A stretch of 33,459 bases of DNA from Terriglobia bacterium. Lineage in GTDB: Bacteria > Acidobacteriota > Terriglobia > Bryobacterales > Bryobacteraceae. The notes below the pieces were generated by a model. It saw only the letters and a program-made list of their open reading frames with translations, did no database searches and was not told where the DNA came from. The DNA is taken from the NCBI GenBank assembly GCA_019242155.1, contig JAFAWA010000448.1:1-33459 (forward strand). The letters run 5' to 3'. Position numbers and translations under genes: made by a program. Below are positions 24,686-33,459 of this stretch, piece after piece; within the stretch, counting starts at the first letter, position 1, and every line of letters starts with the position of its first letter.

Positions 24686-25684
24686 TCATGAGTGGCTCTG
24701 GGTCACATCAGTAATCAGAACGTTGGCATGATCGCTCGGCTGCGAGCCGTAACTATTGGCGAACGTCTTCGTAAATTCCGCGCCTAAGAAGAAGATCTGT
24801 CCGGAGTAGTAGACCCATACGATCAAAACGACGATGGAGGCGGCGGCGCCGTAAGTAGAAGCGAAGCTGGCCTTGCCGAGATAAATGCCGAGCGCAAGTT
24901 TGCCCACCGAAAACAAGGCTGCGGTCACCGCTCCGCCAAGCAGAACATCGCGCCATTCGATCCGAATATCGGGAACGAACTTGTAAATGGACGAGAACAA
25001 CACAGTGACGACGAGAAAAGAGATGGTGAAATTAAGGGCATGTAAAACTACTTCATGGGCCGGGAGAATTGATGTAGACCACGTACCGACCGCGGCTATG
25101 GACGCACTGAGCGCCAGCGAAACGACCAGAATGAAACCGAGCGCCAGGACTAACGCGAAGGAAAAAAGCCGCTCTTTGATGAAGCTGGTCACTTTCTTAA
25201 GGCCGCTTAGGTCGGGAGTGGGAACTTCCCAAATCGTATTCAGCGCATCCCGAAGCTCAATGAGGACGCCTGAAGCTCCAAATAAAAGGACGAGTAAACC
25301 GAATACGGTGGCAAGGACCCCGTGCGTGGTGTTCCGGGAACCTTCGAGCAGAGCTTGGACGGCACTTGCACCCTGCCCGCCAACAACCGTTTGGACCTGC
25401 GAAATGATATCGGCCTGCGCGGTCTCCCGCCCCAAAATCAGTCCCAGCAGAGAGACCAACACCAGCAGCAGTGGAGCAATGGATAGCAGCGTATAAAATG
25501 CGAGCGAGGCGCCCAATCTCGGCGCCTTGTGCTTATTCCACTCTTCAAGGCTGACGTTAAAAATACACACCATCTCGCGCCACCGCAGATTCTTGAGCGG
25601 TTTGCGATATGTGCGTGCACCCCCGGCCGCAGTCGTTATCTCCGTTCCGCCGGGTTCAACCAGAGCCACTAATTTGTTAGGCAT
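24686..25684 (-). CDS. YihY/virulence factor BrkB family membrane protein
   Basis: 'EEWNKHKAPRLGASLAFYTLLSIAPLLLVLVSLLGLILGRETAQADI', 'LFGASGVLIELRDALNTIWEV', 'TYGAAASIVVLIVWVYYSGQIFFLGAEFTKTFANSYG'. Confidence 0.92.
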   Translation of the reverse strand: MPNKLVALVEPGGTEITTAAGGARTYRKPLKNLRWREMVCIFNVSLEEWNKHKAPRLGASLAFYTLLSIAPLLLVLVSLLGLILGRETAQADIISQVQTVVGGQGASAVQALLEGSRNTTHGVLATVFGLLVLLFGASGVLIELRDALNTIWEVPTPDLSGLKKVTSFIKERLFSFALVLALGFILVVSLALSASIAAVGTWSTSILPAHEVVLHALNFTISFLVVTVLFSSIYKFVPDIRIEWRDVLLGGAVTAALFSVGKLALGIYLGKASFASTYGAAASIVVLIVWVYYSGQIFFLGAEFTKTFANSYGSQPSDHANVLITDVTQSHS

Positions 25685-25690
25685 ATCGGA

Positions 25691-26089
25691 TTATTTGGAT
25701 CGCTTGGGACCGGTGTTTTCCGCGAGACTTGTCAATGGGGACACATCTGCGGGCTCATCCAGGCCGTCTATGGAGAGCGCCCACCACACGCCGCGTGCAT
25801 CGACCGCCAGAATCTCCTCCGGATCCTCAATGGTTGCCTTGTCCAGCACCAACTCCAGCTTCTTACCGGATTCGAGGCGCACGTTGGCATGGTCCCGTTC
25901 AAACACGGCACTCGCCGGGTAATAGTTACCGGTTGCGAGCGATCGGGCAAATCCCAGGTACTTGGTGCGATCTACATTCTGCCCCTGGTAATCCGCGGCC
26001 AACGCTATTGAAGCTGAAACCAGCAGCAAAATCAACGGTTTGGCTCTAAGGAAGCCCCAGGGTTTCTTGTTTTTTAGCCCGAGCTGCAT
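25691..26089 (-). CDS. Hypothetical secreted protein
   Basis: The ORF opens at 26200; the internal ATG at 26089 (MQLGLKNKKPWGFLRAKPLILLLVSASIALAADYQGQNVDRTKYLGFARSL) gives a plausible signal peptide. Lies 6 bp upstream of the brkB-like start. Confidence 0.6.
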   Translation of the reverse strand: MQLGLKNKKPWGFLRAKPLILLLVSASIALAADYQGQNVDRTKYLGFARSLATGNYYPASAVFERDHANVRLESGKKLELVLDKATIEDPEEILAVDARGVWWALSIDGLDEPADVSPLTSLAENTGPKRSK

Positions 26090-26223
26090 ATGCAGTTCTT
26101 CGCAATCGCGGTACCAGACCGCCCAGTTCCGCGGCTGGGGGGTCGGCTGCGCGTCCGGCACCGAGCGGCACCGACTCGACAATGGCGTCAGCCGCCACAT
26201 ACAATTACCTACCGGGCGGATAG

Positions 26224-27066
26224 ATGAGTTTCCAGTTGCCGCTGATCCTGATTGCGCTACTCGCTACCGTGGTCACCGCAGAGGGCCAGCCGGCTCCGCC
26301 GTACAGGCCTCCGAGCCTTGCAGGCAAGGCCGATCTGAACGGCGTCTGGCAGGCGCTCAACGAAGCTAACTACGATCTAGAAGCGCACGAGGCCCGCCCG
26401 GCCATGGCGCTGCGTCCCGGGCCTTACGGCCCCGTACCCGCAGCCGCGGTCCTTGCATTAGGCGCTGTGGGGTCTGTGCCGCCGGGGCTCGGGGTTGTAG
26501 AGGGCGGCGCGATCCCTTACAGGCCGGAGGCTCTGAGGAAGAGGGAACAGAACCGCGAGAATTGGCTGACACTCGATCCCGAAATCAAGTGTTATCTGCC
26601 GGGTGTGCCGCGCGCCGCTTACATGCCGTATCCGTTCCAGATCGTCCAGAGTTCGAGCGCGATCACCATCGTTTACGAATACGCCGGCGCCGTACGCAAC
26701 ATCTTCCTGAAAGATCCGGGAAAGGCTCCGGCGGACTCGTGGATGGGCCAGTCCGTGGGCCGTTGGGAGGGCGATACGCTGGTGGTCGATGTGACCAGCT
26801 TCAACGACCAGACCTGGTTCGACCGCTCCGGCAATTTCCATAGCGACAAGCTTCATGTGGTGGAGCGCTATAGGCGCACGAGCCCCGACATTTTGGCGTA
26901 CGAAGCCTTCATCGAAGATCCGGAGGTCTTCACGCGCCCTTGGAAGATCAGCATGGCGCTCTACCGGCGTCAGGAAAAGAACGCGCAGCTTCTCGACTTC
27001 AAATGCGTAGAGTTTGTCGAGGAGCTGATATACGGGCAGTGGCGCAGGCACCCGCTCGGTAAATGA
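26224..27066 (+). CDS. Secreted protein of unknown function (paralogue 1)
   Basis: Signal peptide, 'LAGKADLNGVWQALNEANYDLEAHEARP', 'WMGQSVGRWEGDTLVVDVTSFNDQTWFDRSGNFHSDKLHVVERYRR'. Confidence 0.75.
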   Translation: MSFQLPLILIALLATVVTAEGQPAPPYRPPSLAGKADLNGVWQALNEANYDLEAHEARPAMALRPGPYGPVPAAAVLALGAVGSVPPGLGVVEGGAIPYRPEALRKREQNRENWLTLDPEIKCYLPGVPRAAYMPYPFQIVQSSSAITIVYEYAGAVRNIFLKDPGKAPADSWMGQSVGRWEGDTLVVDVTSFNDQTWFDRSGNFHSDKLHVVERYRRTSPDILAYEAFIEDPEVFTRPWKISMALYRRQEKNAQLLDFKCVEFVEELIYGQWRRHPLGK

Positions 27067-27080
27067 CCGCGGAGGTATGT

Positions 27081-28163
27081 ATGTGGAATCGATTGGGAGC
27101 GGCGATCGGCCTGGCCTCGTTAGCGGCCCTTACACTCGCGGGCCAGGACGCGAGGCCCGCGGCTAAGTCCAGCGTTCGACGCATGCCGGATGGACACCCG
27201 GATCTGCAGGGGACCTACGATCTATCCACCATGACGCCCTTGGAGCGGTTGCCGGGCGATCCGCCAACACTGACCAAAGAGAAAGCCGAAGCGTTGATGA
27301 AGGCCGAAGCCGCGCGCCGGGCTAAAATGACTCTGCCTTCCCGTGCCGATCGTCCAGCGCCGCCGGTGGGTGGGGAGACCGGCACACCAAAGTCGTTTTT
27401 TGAAATTCCGGAGAGGGCGGGCGGCGGCTCGGTAGGCGGCTATAACAATTTTTGGCTGGACCAGGGCACGACGTTTACGATCGTCGACGGGCAGATTCGA
27501 ACCGCAATCGTGGTCGATCCCGCAGATGGCCATGTGCCTCCCTACAATGCCGCGGCGCGCCAACGGCTGGCTGCAGCCAAGGCGGCACCCACATCGGACG
27601 CTCGCGAAAGCCAGGACCCTACGGCCGAACCGCCCGGCTCCTTCGACAACCCGGAACAGAGGCCGTTGGGCGAGCGCTGCCTGTTAGGATTCGGTTCTAC
27701 CTCGGGTCCGCCGGCGCTTCCCGACTACTTCTATAACGACCTGCATCAGATCGTGCAGACTCCGGACTCCGTGATGATCCTCACCGAGATGGTGCACGAC
27801 GCCCGCATCGTCCGCATGAACCAGCCGCATCTTGGCCAGAACATCCGCCGGTGGATGGGCGACTCTGTGGGGCACTGGGAGGGCGACACACTAGTCGTCG
27901 ACACCGCCAACTTCAACCGGAAAACCCGCTTTCGCAATTCCACAGAGAAGCTCCACGTGATTGAAAGGTTCACCCGCGTGGATGACAAGACGCTCCTCTA
28001 CCGCTTCACGGTTGAAGACCCGGACACGTGGGATCGGCCCTGGAGCGGCGAATATACCTGGCCCGCCACGGACAAGCCGATCTATGAGTATGCCTGCCAC
28101 GAAGGCAATTACGCGCTCGGCGACATTTTGCGCGGCGCGAGGCGGCAAGAGCAAGCGAAATGA
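27081..28163 (+). CDS. Secreted protein of unknown function (paralogue 2)
   Basis: Signal peptide, 'MPDGHPDLQGTYDLSTMTPLERLPG', 'WMGDSVGHWEGDTLVVDTANFNRKTRFRNSTEKLHVIERFTRVD'. The ATG at 27081, preceded by GGAGG, is preferred over 27063. Confidence 0.77.
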   Translation: MWNRLGAAIGLASLAALTLAGQDARPAAKSSVRRMPDGHPDLQGTYDLSTMTPLERLPGDPPTLTKEKAEALMKAEAARRAKMTLPSRADRPAPPVGGETGTPKSFFEIPERAGGGSVGGYNNFWLDQGTTFTIVDGQIRTAIVVDPADGHVPPYNAAARQRLAAAKAAPTSDARESQDPTAEPPGSFDNPEQRPLGERCLLGFGSTSGPPALPDYFYNDLHQIVQTPDSVMILTEMVHDARIVRMNQPHLGQNIRRWMGDSVGHWEGDTLVVDTANFNRKTRFRNSTEKLHVIERFTRVDDKTLLYRFTVEDPDTWDRPWSGEYTWPATDKPIYEYACHEGNYALGDILRGARRQEQAK

Positions 28164-29467
28164 TACGGAGCCGGCTGGCGTTGCTCTTAGCGGCGCTCCC
28201 ATGCGCCGCGTCAGCTCACAACATTCCTAACGACGTTACCGTCCAGATGTTTGTCAAACCGGCGGGAGAGCACTTGAATCTGCTCGTTCGTGTGCCGCTG
28301 AAAGCCATGCGCGACATCGAGTTTCCGAACCGCGGCCCGGGTTATCTCGATCTGAACCGTGTGGACGCCTTTCTGCCTGATGCCGCCATCCAATGGATCG
28401 CGGACTTTTTAGAACTCTACGAAGCCGACGCTCGTTTGCCGAAGCCGCGCGTACTCGAGACCCGCATCTCATTAGAGTCCGACCGATCGTTCGCCTCCTA
28501 CGAGAATGCCTTAGCGCACCTAACCGGCGCCCGGCTTGCGCCGCAGACGGACGTTTTTTGGGATCAGGCAATGCTCGACGTCTGGTTCGAATACCCGATT
28601 CACTCGGAAAGCTCCGATTTCTCCATCCATCCCGGCCTTGCCACACTTGCGCTTCGCGTAATCACCGTGCTCCGGTTTCTGCCGCCCACGGGAGTCGTAC
28701 GCGCTTTCGAGTTCACCGGCGACCCCGGCCTTGTGCGCCTGGACCCGCGCTGGTATCAGGCCGCGTTCCGGTTTGTTGAGTTCGGTTTCTTTCACATTTT
28801 GGACGGCACAGACCATCTGCTGTTTCTATTCTGTCTGGTGATTCCGTTCCGAAGGCTTCGGGGCCTCATTCCGGTGGTTACGTCCTTCACCGTGGCGCAT
28901 TCGATCACTTTGATCGCCTCGGCTTACGACCTGGCTCCCGACGGACTCTGGTTTCCGCCGTTGATCGAGACGTTGATCGCGGCGTCGATCGTCTACATGG
29001 CGCTTGAAAATATTGCCGGAGCTGCTATCGGCCGCCGCTGGATGATCGCCTTCGGCTTCGGACTGGTGCACGGCTTCGGGTTCTCGTTCGCGCTCCGCGA
29101 GGGGCTCCAATTCGCCGGTGCTCACCTGCTTACGTCGCTGTTGTCTTTCAACGTAGGGGTGGAACTCGGACAGATCCTCGTGCTGCTGCTGACGATTCCT
29201 CTGCTCGAGGCGTTATTCCGCTACGCGGTGGCGGAACGGATGGGAACCATCATCCTTTCGGCTTTGGTGGCTCATACCGGATGGCACTGGATGCTCGAAC
29301 GTTGGGACCGGGCGCGCCAATTCCCTATCCACTGGCCTTCGCTCAATACCGCTCTGTTGGCTTTGATGTTCCGGTGGCTGCTGTTCTCCGCGGCGTTGGC
29401 GGGATTGTTGTGGCTTCTTCACGGCTTGCTGCGGCAGCGAATTGAGGGCAGGGCGCAACAGCAGTAG
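28160..29467 (+). CDS. HupE/UreJ family membrane protein
   Basis: 'FVEFGFFHILDGTDHLLFLFCLVIPFRRLRGLIPVVTSFTVAHSITLIASAYDL' and 'LVHGFGFSFALREGL...LLSFNVGVELGQILVLLLTIPLLE'. Overlaps the upstream stop by 4 bp. Confidence 0.87.
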   Translation: MIRSRLALLLAALPCAASAHNIPNDVTVQMFVKPAGEHLNLLVRVPLKAMRDIEFPNRGPGYLDLNRVDAFLPDAAIQWIADFLELYEADARLPKPRVLETRISLESDRSFASYENALAHLTGARLAPQTDVFWDQAMLDVWFEYPIHSESSDFSIHPGLATLALRVITVLRFLPPTGVVRAFEFTGDPGLVRLDPRWYQAAFRFVEFGFFHILDGTDHLLFLFCLVIPFRRLRGLIPVVTSFTVAHSITLIASAYDLAPDGLWFPPLIETLIAASIVYMALENIAGAAIGRRWMIAFGFGLVHGFGFSFALREGLQFAGAHLLTSLLSFNVGVELGQILVLLLTIPLLEALFRYAVAERMGTIILSALVAHTGWHWMLERWDRARQFPIHWPSLNTALLALMFRWLLFSAALAGLLWLLHGLLRQRIEGRAQQQ

Positions 29468-29542
29468 GAGTTGTTTCCGGGCTGTAACCTGCCGCCGCGC
29501 CTGAATCTGCTACATCTGAATCTGTAAGGAGAAGCGCATCGA

Positions 29543-30724
29543 ATGCATGTGCAAGTCGGAATTGTCGGAGCGGGTCCCGCGGGGTTATTGTTGGGTCACC
29601 TCCTACACTTGAAGGGAATCGATTCCGTCATTCTGGAAAGCCGCAATCGCGAATACGTAATTGATCGGGTTCGCGCCGGGGTTTTGGAGCAGTTCACCGT
29701 CGATCTGATGACGCACGTGGGACTCGGGACGCGCGTGCACCGAGAGGGCATGCGGCACGATAGCTTGTACCTAAGTTTCGCCGGGGGTCGCCATTATGTC
29801 CCGCTCGCCGAACTCACTGGGGGCCGAGCCATCTACGTCTACGGCCAGAACGAAGTAGTCAAGGATTTGGTGGAAGCTCGCATCGCCACTGGCCGGCCGC
29901 TCCATTACGAAGTCCGGAACGTTTCGGTGCTTAACATCGACTCCACAAGGCCCAGCATTCGTTACACGGCGAACGGCGACCAGGAAGAGCTGACCTGCGA
30001 TTTCATTGCCGGCTGCGACGGGTTTCACGGTATTTGCCGCCCGGCGTTGGGCAACCTGGTGACCTTTTACGACAAGACCTATCCGTTCGGCTGGCTGGGC
30101 ATTCTGGCGGAGGCCGCGCCGTCTTCCGAAGCGCTCGTTTACACGTATCACGAGCGCGGCTTCGCTCTGTTCAGTATGCGCTCGCAAAGGATCACGCGGC
30201 TCTATTTTCAGGTGCCGCCTGAGGAGGATATTAACCAATGGCCGGATGACGCCATCTGGCAGGAGATGCTCACGCGCATGAGCACGCAGGACGGGTGGCG
30301 TCCGAATGTGGGGTGCATTCTAAATAAGAACGTGACGGCCATGCGCAGTTTCGTCACCGAACCCATGTGCGCGGGGCGGCTCTATTTGGCGGGCGACGCG
30401 GCTCACATCGTGCCGCCTACCGGCGCCAAGGGCTTAAATCTGGCTGCGTCCGACGTGCTTCACCTGGCGCGGGCGCTCGCGTGCTTCTACGGCTCAGGCA
30501 GCACGCACCTGCTCGAACAGTACTCCGAAACAGCATTGAAACGCGTCTGGCGATCGCAGCGCTTCTCATGGTGGATGACGCAGACGTTGCACCGGTTCCC
30601 GGATGGAAATCCGTTCGACCACAAGCGGCAGCTAACCGATCTGGACTACATTACCAGTTCCACGGCGGCGCTGACCAGCTTGGCCGAGAACTACGTGGGG
30701 CTGCCTATGGAGCTTGCGTTTTAA
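29543..30724 (+). CDS. pobA: 4-hydroxybenzoate 3-monooxygenase
   Basis: FAD 'VGIVGAGPAGLLLGHLLHLKGIDSVILESR', 'YVIDRVRAGVLEQFTVDLM', 'CDFIAGCDGFHGICRPAL', 'LYLAGDAAHIVPPTGAKGLNLAASDV'. Confidence 0.93.
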   Translation: MHVQVGIVGAGPAGLLLGHLLHLKGIDSVILESRNREYVIDRVRAGVLEQFTVDLMTHVGLGTRVHREGMRHDSLYLSFAGGRHYVPLAELTGGRAIYVYGQNEVVKDLVEARIATGRPLHYEVRNVSVLNIDSTRPSIRYTANGDQEELTCDFIAGCDGFHGICRPALGNLVTFYDKTYPFGWLGILAEAAPSSEALVYTYHERGFALFSMRSQRITRLYFQVPPEEDINQWPDDAIWQEMLTRMSTQDGWRPNVGCILNKNVTAMRSFVTEPMCAGRLYLAGDAAHIVPPTGAKGLNLAASDVLHLARALACFYGSGSTHLLEQYSETALKRVWRSQRFSWWMTQTLHRFPDGNPFDHKRQLTDLDYITSSTAALTSLAENYVGLPMELAF

Positions 30725-30756
30725 TCGTTCTGCCGTTACATCGTGCGGGGTGCCTC

Positions 30757-31380
30757 TCACAGATGGATGATGCCCCGTTGAATGGCCGCGGTCGCGGCCT
30801 GCGTCCGATCCTGCGCGCCCAGCTTCTGCAAAATATGCTGCACGTGGTTCTTCGCGGTCGTCTCGCTAATATCCAAGGCGTAAGCGATCTGTTTATTGCC
30901 TAGACCGCGGGCGACCAGTTCCAAGACCTCGATTTCGCGCTTGCTGAGTGCGGGCGAATCGGCTTGCGCCTCCAAAGCGGCGGCCAGCGCAGCCGGAAGA
31001 TATTCGCCGCCGGCATGCACGGTGCGAATGGTTTTCAGCAGTTCGTTGCGAAGCACGTCTTTGGTAAGGTAGGCTTGGAAACCCGCCGCCAAGGCTCGCC
31101 GAATATCCTCGTCGCCGCCATAGGAAGTGAGCGCGATCAGATGCGCGTCGGGAAACTCTTTCCGTATAGCTATTGCCGCCTCCACGCCGGACATGACCGG
31201 CATCCGGAGATCCAATAACACGATGTCGGGAAGATGTTTACGGTAGGCTTCGAGTGCCTGCCGTCCATTACTCGCCTCGGCCACCACCAGCATGTCGCGT
31301 TGGCGATTGAGGATAGCACCGATGCCGATGCGGGCTACCAGATGGTCGTCCGCTACCAAAATTCGAATCTTGGAATTCAT
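30757..31380 (-). CDS. NarL/FixJ-family response regulator with LuxR-type HTH
   Basis: 'IRILVADDHLVARIGIGAIL', 'DIVLLDLRMPVMSGVEAA', C-terminal HTH 'LSKREIEVLELVARGLGNKQIAYALDISETTAKNHVQHILQKLGAQDRTQAATAAIQRGII'. Confidence 0.95.
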   Translation of the reverse strand: MNSKIRILVADDHLVARIGIGAILNRQRDMLVVAEASNGRQALEAYRKHLPDIVLLDLRMPVMSGVEAAIAIRKEFPDAHLIALTSYGGDEDIRRALAAGFQAYLTKDVLRNELLKTIRTVHAGGEYLPAALAAALEAQADSPALSKREIEVLELVARGLGNKQIAYALDISETTAKNHVQHILQKLGAQDRTQAATAAIQRGIIHL

Positions 31381-33459
31381 GAAAGCTGTACGGTGATTTC
31401 GAGTTCCGTGCCCGCGCCCGGCCGGCTGCCCAGGCGAAAATCGCCGCCAATGCGCTCGGCGCGCTCGCGGATTCCGATCAGGCCGAAGTGGCCTCCCAGG
31501 CCCGCAAACGCGTCATCCGTTTGAAACCCGCAGCCGTCGTCGATTACTTTGAGGCTTACGAAGTTTTCCGCGCGTTCCAGCTTTACCTCGATCCGGCTGG
31601 CGTGAGCGTGCTTGGAGGCATTGGTCACCGCCTCCTGCGCAATCCGCAGAAGATTGTGTTCCAGATCTTCCGGCAGACGTTCGAAGTGACCTTTGACATC
31701 GATCTCGACCTTCACACTCGAACCGGCCGTCCAGTTGGGCGCATCGGACTGAAGGGCGGCGGCAAGATCGCGGTTGGAGAGCGCCGCCGCACGCAGATCG
31801 ACTACCGAACGCCGGGCTTCAGTGAGGCTGTGTTGCGCCATGCGGCGGGCGAGGTCCAGATAGATGTGAGCCGGACGCAAATGATCCGGAAGACAGGTTT
31901 CGAGGGCATCCAACTGGGCAGAGATGCCCACGAAAGCCTGCGCCAGGGTATCGTGAATTTCGCGAGCCAGCCGCAAGCGTTCTTTGAGAACGGCGGCAAA
32001 GCGCAGGCGGATCTGACGAACGCGGAACTGGTAGACGGTCCAGCCTGCAAGCATCGCCAGCGCCCCGCAAAAGGCGCGGAACCAGCCCGTCTCGTAGTAG
32101 TGCGGCAGAAGCTCTAAATCGTATGAGGCTTCGGTCAGGGGAGCGCCGGGCACTTCCGCCCGGATGCGAAAACGATAATTCCCACGCCCGAGGTTATTGT
32201 AGGTCACGGCGCGGCGTGTTCCGGCGGAGGTCCAGTCCGGATCCAATCCTTCCAGTTTGTAGGAGTAATGCACCTGTTCGGGCGCCCTCAAGTAAATCGC
32301 GGCATACCGTATTTCGATATTGCCGCGCCCCGGCGGGATCCGCGGTTGCGCAGAGCCGTCGAACCGCCGCCCGTCGGCCGTCATTTGCGCGAGGTAAATG
32401 CGCGGCCCTACCGGCGTTTCCCGTTGCGCTACCGGCCGGTAAATCGCCATTCCGCGCGCGGTCGCAAACCAGATGCTGCCATCCAGATGCGGGCCGCCGC
32501 CCAATCCGATATCCGCCGGCGCTTGGGCGCTGCGCAGGCCGTCCGCGAGGCCGTAGTTTACCGGTTCGAGACTCGGCCTCTTATGGCCGGTAAAGTCGCG
32601 CAGTTGATTCTTAGGAATGCGGCAGATGCCGCGTGTGGTGCTGAGCCAGAGCGATTCCCCATCATCGGCGATATGCCAGATGTTGTCGCTGAGCAGGCCG
32701 TCGCGTTGGCTGAACGCATGCAATTGCCCGCCCTTGAACGCACTCAAGCCGCCTCCAAAGGTTCCGATCCACAACGTGCCGTCCTTATCCGGATATAACG
32801 ACCGGATGAGATTACTGCCGAGGCCGTCGGAGGTAGTGTAGAGCCGGTTGCCCGCGGGCGTAACCCTCCACACGCCGCCTTGTATGGTACCGGCCCAAAG
32901 CGATCCATCCGCCGCTTCAGCCAGCCTGACAAATGCGCCTTCGGACATGCCGGGGTTGGCCGCTGGAATTACGATGCGAAGTTCGTTTCCGGTAAGTTCC
33001 CCTAGGCCACTGGGGAGAGCCAGCCAGATCCGTCCGCGCGAATCTTCGAGCGCATCGAATACTCGCTTGCGGCCCTGCGGATCGGGCGGGATGAATGTTC
33101 GCACGCGGCCATGGCTCCAGATCTCCAGGCCATCGCGCGCCGAAACCAAAAGGCCGCCGGCGCGTGTGCCGCGGATCGAGTAGATGCGGCCTTTCGCGTA
33201 CTCATTGCCGGGCGCGGCAGGCAGGGCCTGGGACGGGTCGGCCGAGCTAAATCGCCTGAGCCCCGCGTCCAGAAATCCAACCCAGACGTTGCCGTCCCGG
33301 TCCTCGTAAATTACGTTCGGTTCGTCGCTGGGAAGTCCTTCATCTTTCCCGAAAACGGTGAACACATAATCGCGGAAACGAAGAAGGCCGCGGTTGGTGC
33401 CCGCCCACAAGTTGCCGTCGCGGTCCTCGAAGACACAGCGCACTCCGGCTTGTGCCGGA
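31377..33459 (-). CDS. Two-component sensor histidine kinase with beta-propeller (Reg_prop) and Y_Y_Y domains (5' end beyond window)
   Basis: Repeats 'VFEDRDGNLWAGTNRGLLRF', 'IYEDRDGNVWVGFLDAGLRRF', 'LYPDKDGTLWIGTFGGGLSAF'; 'HYSYKLEGLDPDWTSAGTRRAVTYNNLGRGNYRFRI'; TM; HisKA_3 'RLRLAREIHDTLAQAFVGISAQLDALE'; HATPase. The codons upstream of the track's GTG start are open (PAQAG...) to the window edge. Confidence 0.93.
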   Translation of the reverse strand, partial: PAQAGVRCVFEDRDGNLWAGTNRGLLRFRDYVFTVFGKDEGLPSDEPNVIYEDRDGNVWVGFLDAGLRRFSSADPSQALPAAPGNEYAKGRIYSIRGTRAGGLLVSARDGLEIWSHGRVRTFIPPDPQGRKRVFDALEDSRGRIWLALPSGLGELTGNELRIVIPAANPGMSEGAFVRLAEAADGSLWAGTIQGGVWRVTPAGNRLYTTSDGLGSNLIRSLYPDKDGTLWIGTFGGGLSAFKGGQLHAFSQRDGLLSDNIWHIADDGESLWLSTTRGICRIPKNQLRDFTGHKRPSLEPVNYGLADGLRSAQAPADIGLGGGPHLDGSIWFATARGMAIYRPVAQRETPVGPRIYLAQMTADGRRFDGSAQPRIPPGRGNIEIRYAAIYLRAPEQVHYSYKLEGLDPDWTSAGTRRAVTYNNLGRGNYRFRIRAEVPGAPLTEASYDLELLPHYYETGWFRAFCGALAMLAGWTVYQFRVRQIRLRFAAVLKERLRLAREIHDTLAQAFVGISAQLDALETCLPDHLRPAHIYLDLARRMAQHSLTEARRSVVDLRAAALSNRDLAAALQSDAPNWTAGSSVKVEIDVKGHFERLPEDLEHNLLRIAQEAVTNASKHAHASRIEVKLERAENFVSLKVIDDGCGFQTDDAFAGLGGHFGLIGIRERAERIGGDFRLGSRPGAGTELEITVQLS

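Noticed and set aside
31488-32117. 209-aa plus-strand ORF
   Set aside because: Antisense to the histidine kinase catalytic region; no independent support.
1-33459. CRISPR arrays, tRNA/rRNA genes, transposons, phage or defence-island hallmarks
   Set aside because: No regularly spaced repeats, no tRNA/rRNA-like segments and no transposase, integrase, Cas or restriction-like ORFs were recognised on either strand.

Overview
The window is a GC-rich, densely coding bacterial chromosome segment. Its gene content and product styles resemble Acidobacteriota of the Solibacter/Bryobacter type; this is inferred, not proven. I support about 28 protein-coding genes, the first and last of which run off the window edges. 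I saw no rRNA or tRNA genes, CRISPR array, transposase or integrase. Recognisable content: a planctomycete-type c-heme protein, a PEP-CTERM protein, an M48 peptidase and an alkaline-phosphatase-superfamily phosphodiesterase. These are followed by a glucose/sorbosone-dehydrogenase-like protein, TlpA plus an nDsbD-like protein, an AlaC-type aminotransferase, a sortase with an LPSTS-tailed candidate substrate, and a single-ring Clp-type AAA+ ATPase. The right half carries fused TreS-maltokinase and TreY, an exported VOC protein, an ATP-grasp-like protein, and a kumamolisin with a detached extra propeptide ORF. It continues with an MFS transporter, a receiver-only regulator, a BrkB/YihY protein, two paralogous secreted proteins with a HupE/UreJ protein, PobA, and a LuxR-type regulator with a propeller-type histidine kinase. 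The loci most worth follow-up are: (i) the kumamolisin, stand-alone pro-kumamolisin domain and ATP-grasp-like gene run; (ii) the compact Gram-negative sortase/LPSTS-substrate operon; (iii) the stand-alone Clp-like AAA+ protein; and (iv) a near-palindromic hairpin directly upstream of treS. All assignments come from reading the sequence; no database search was run.
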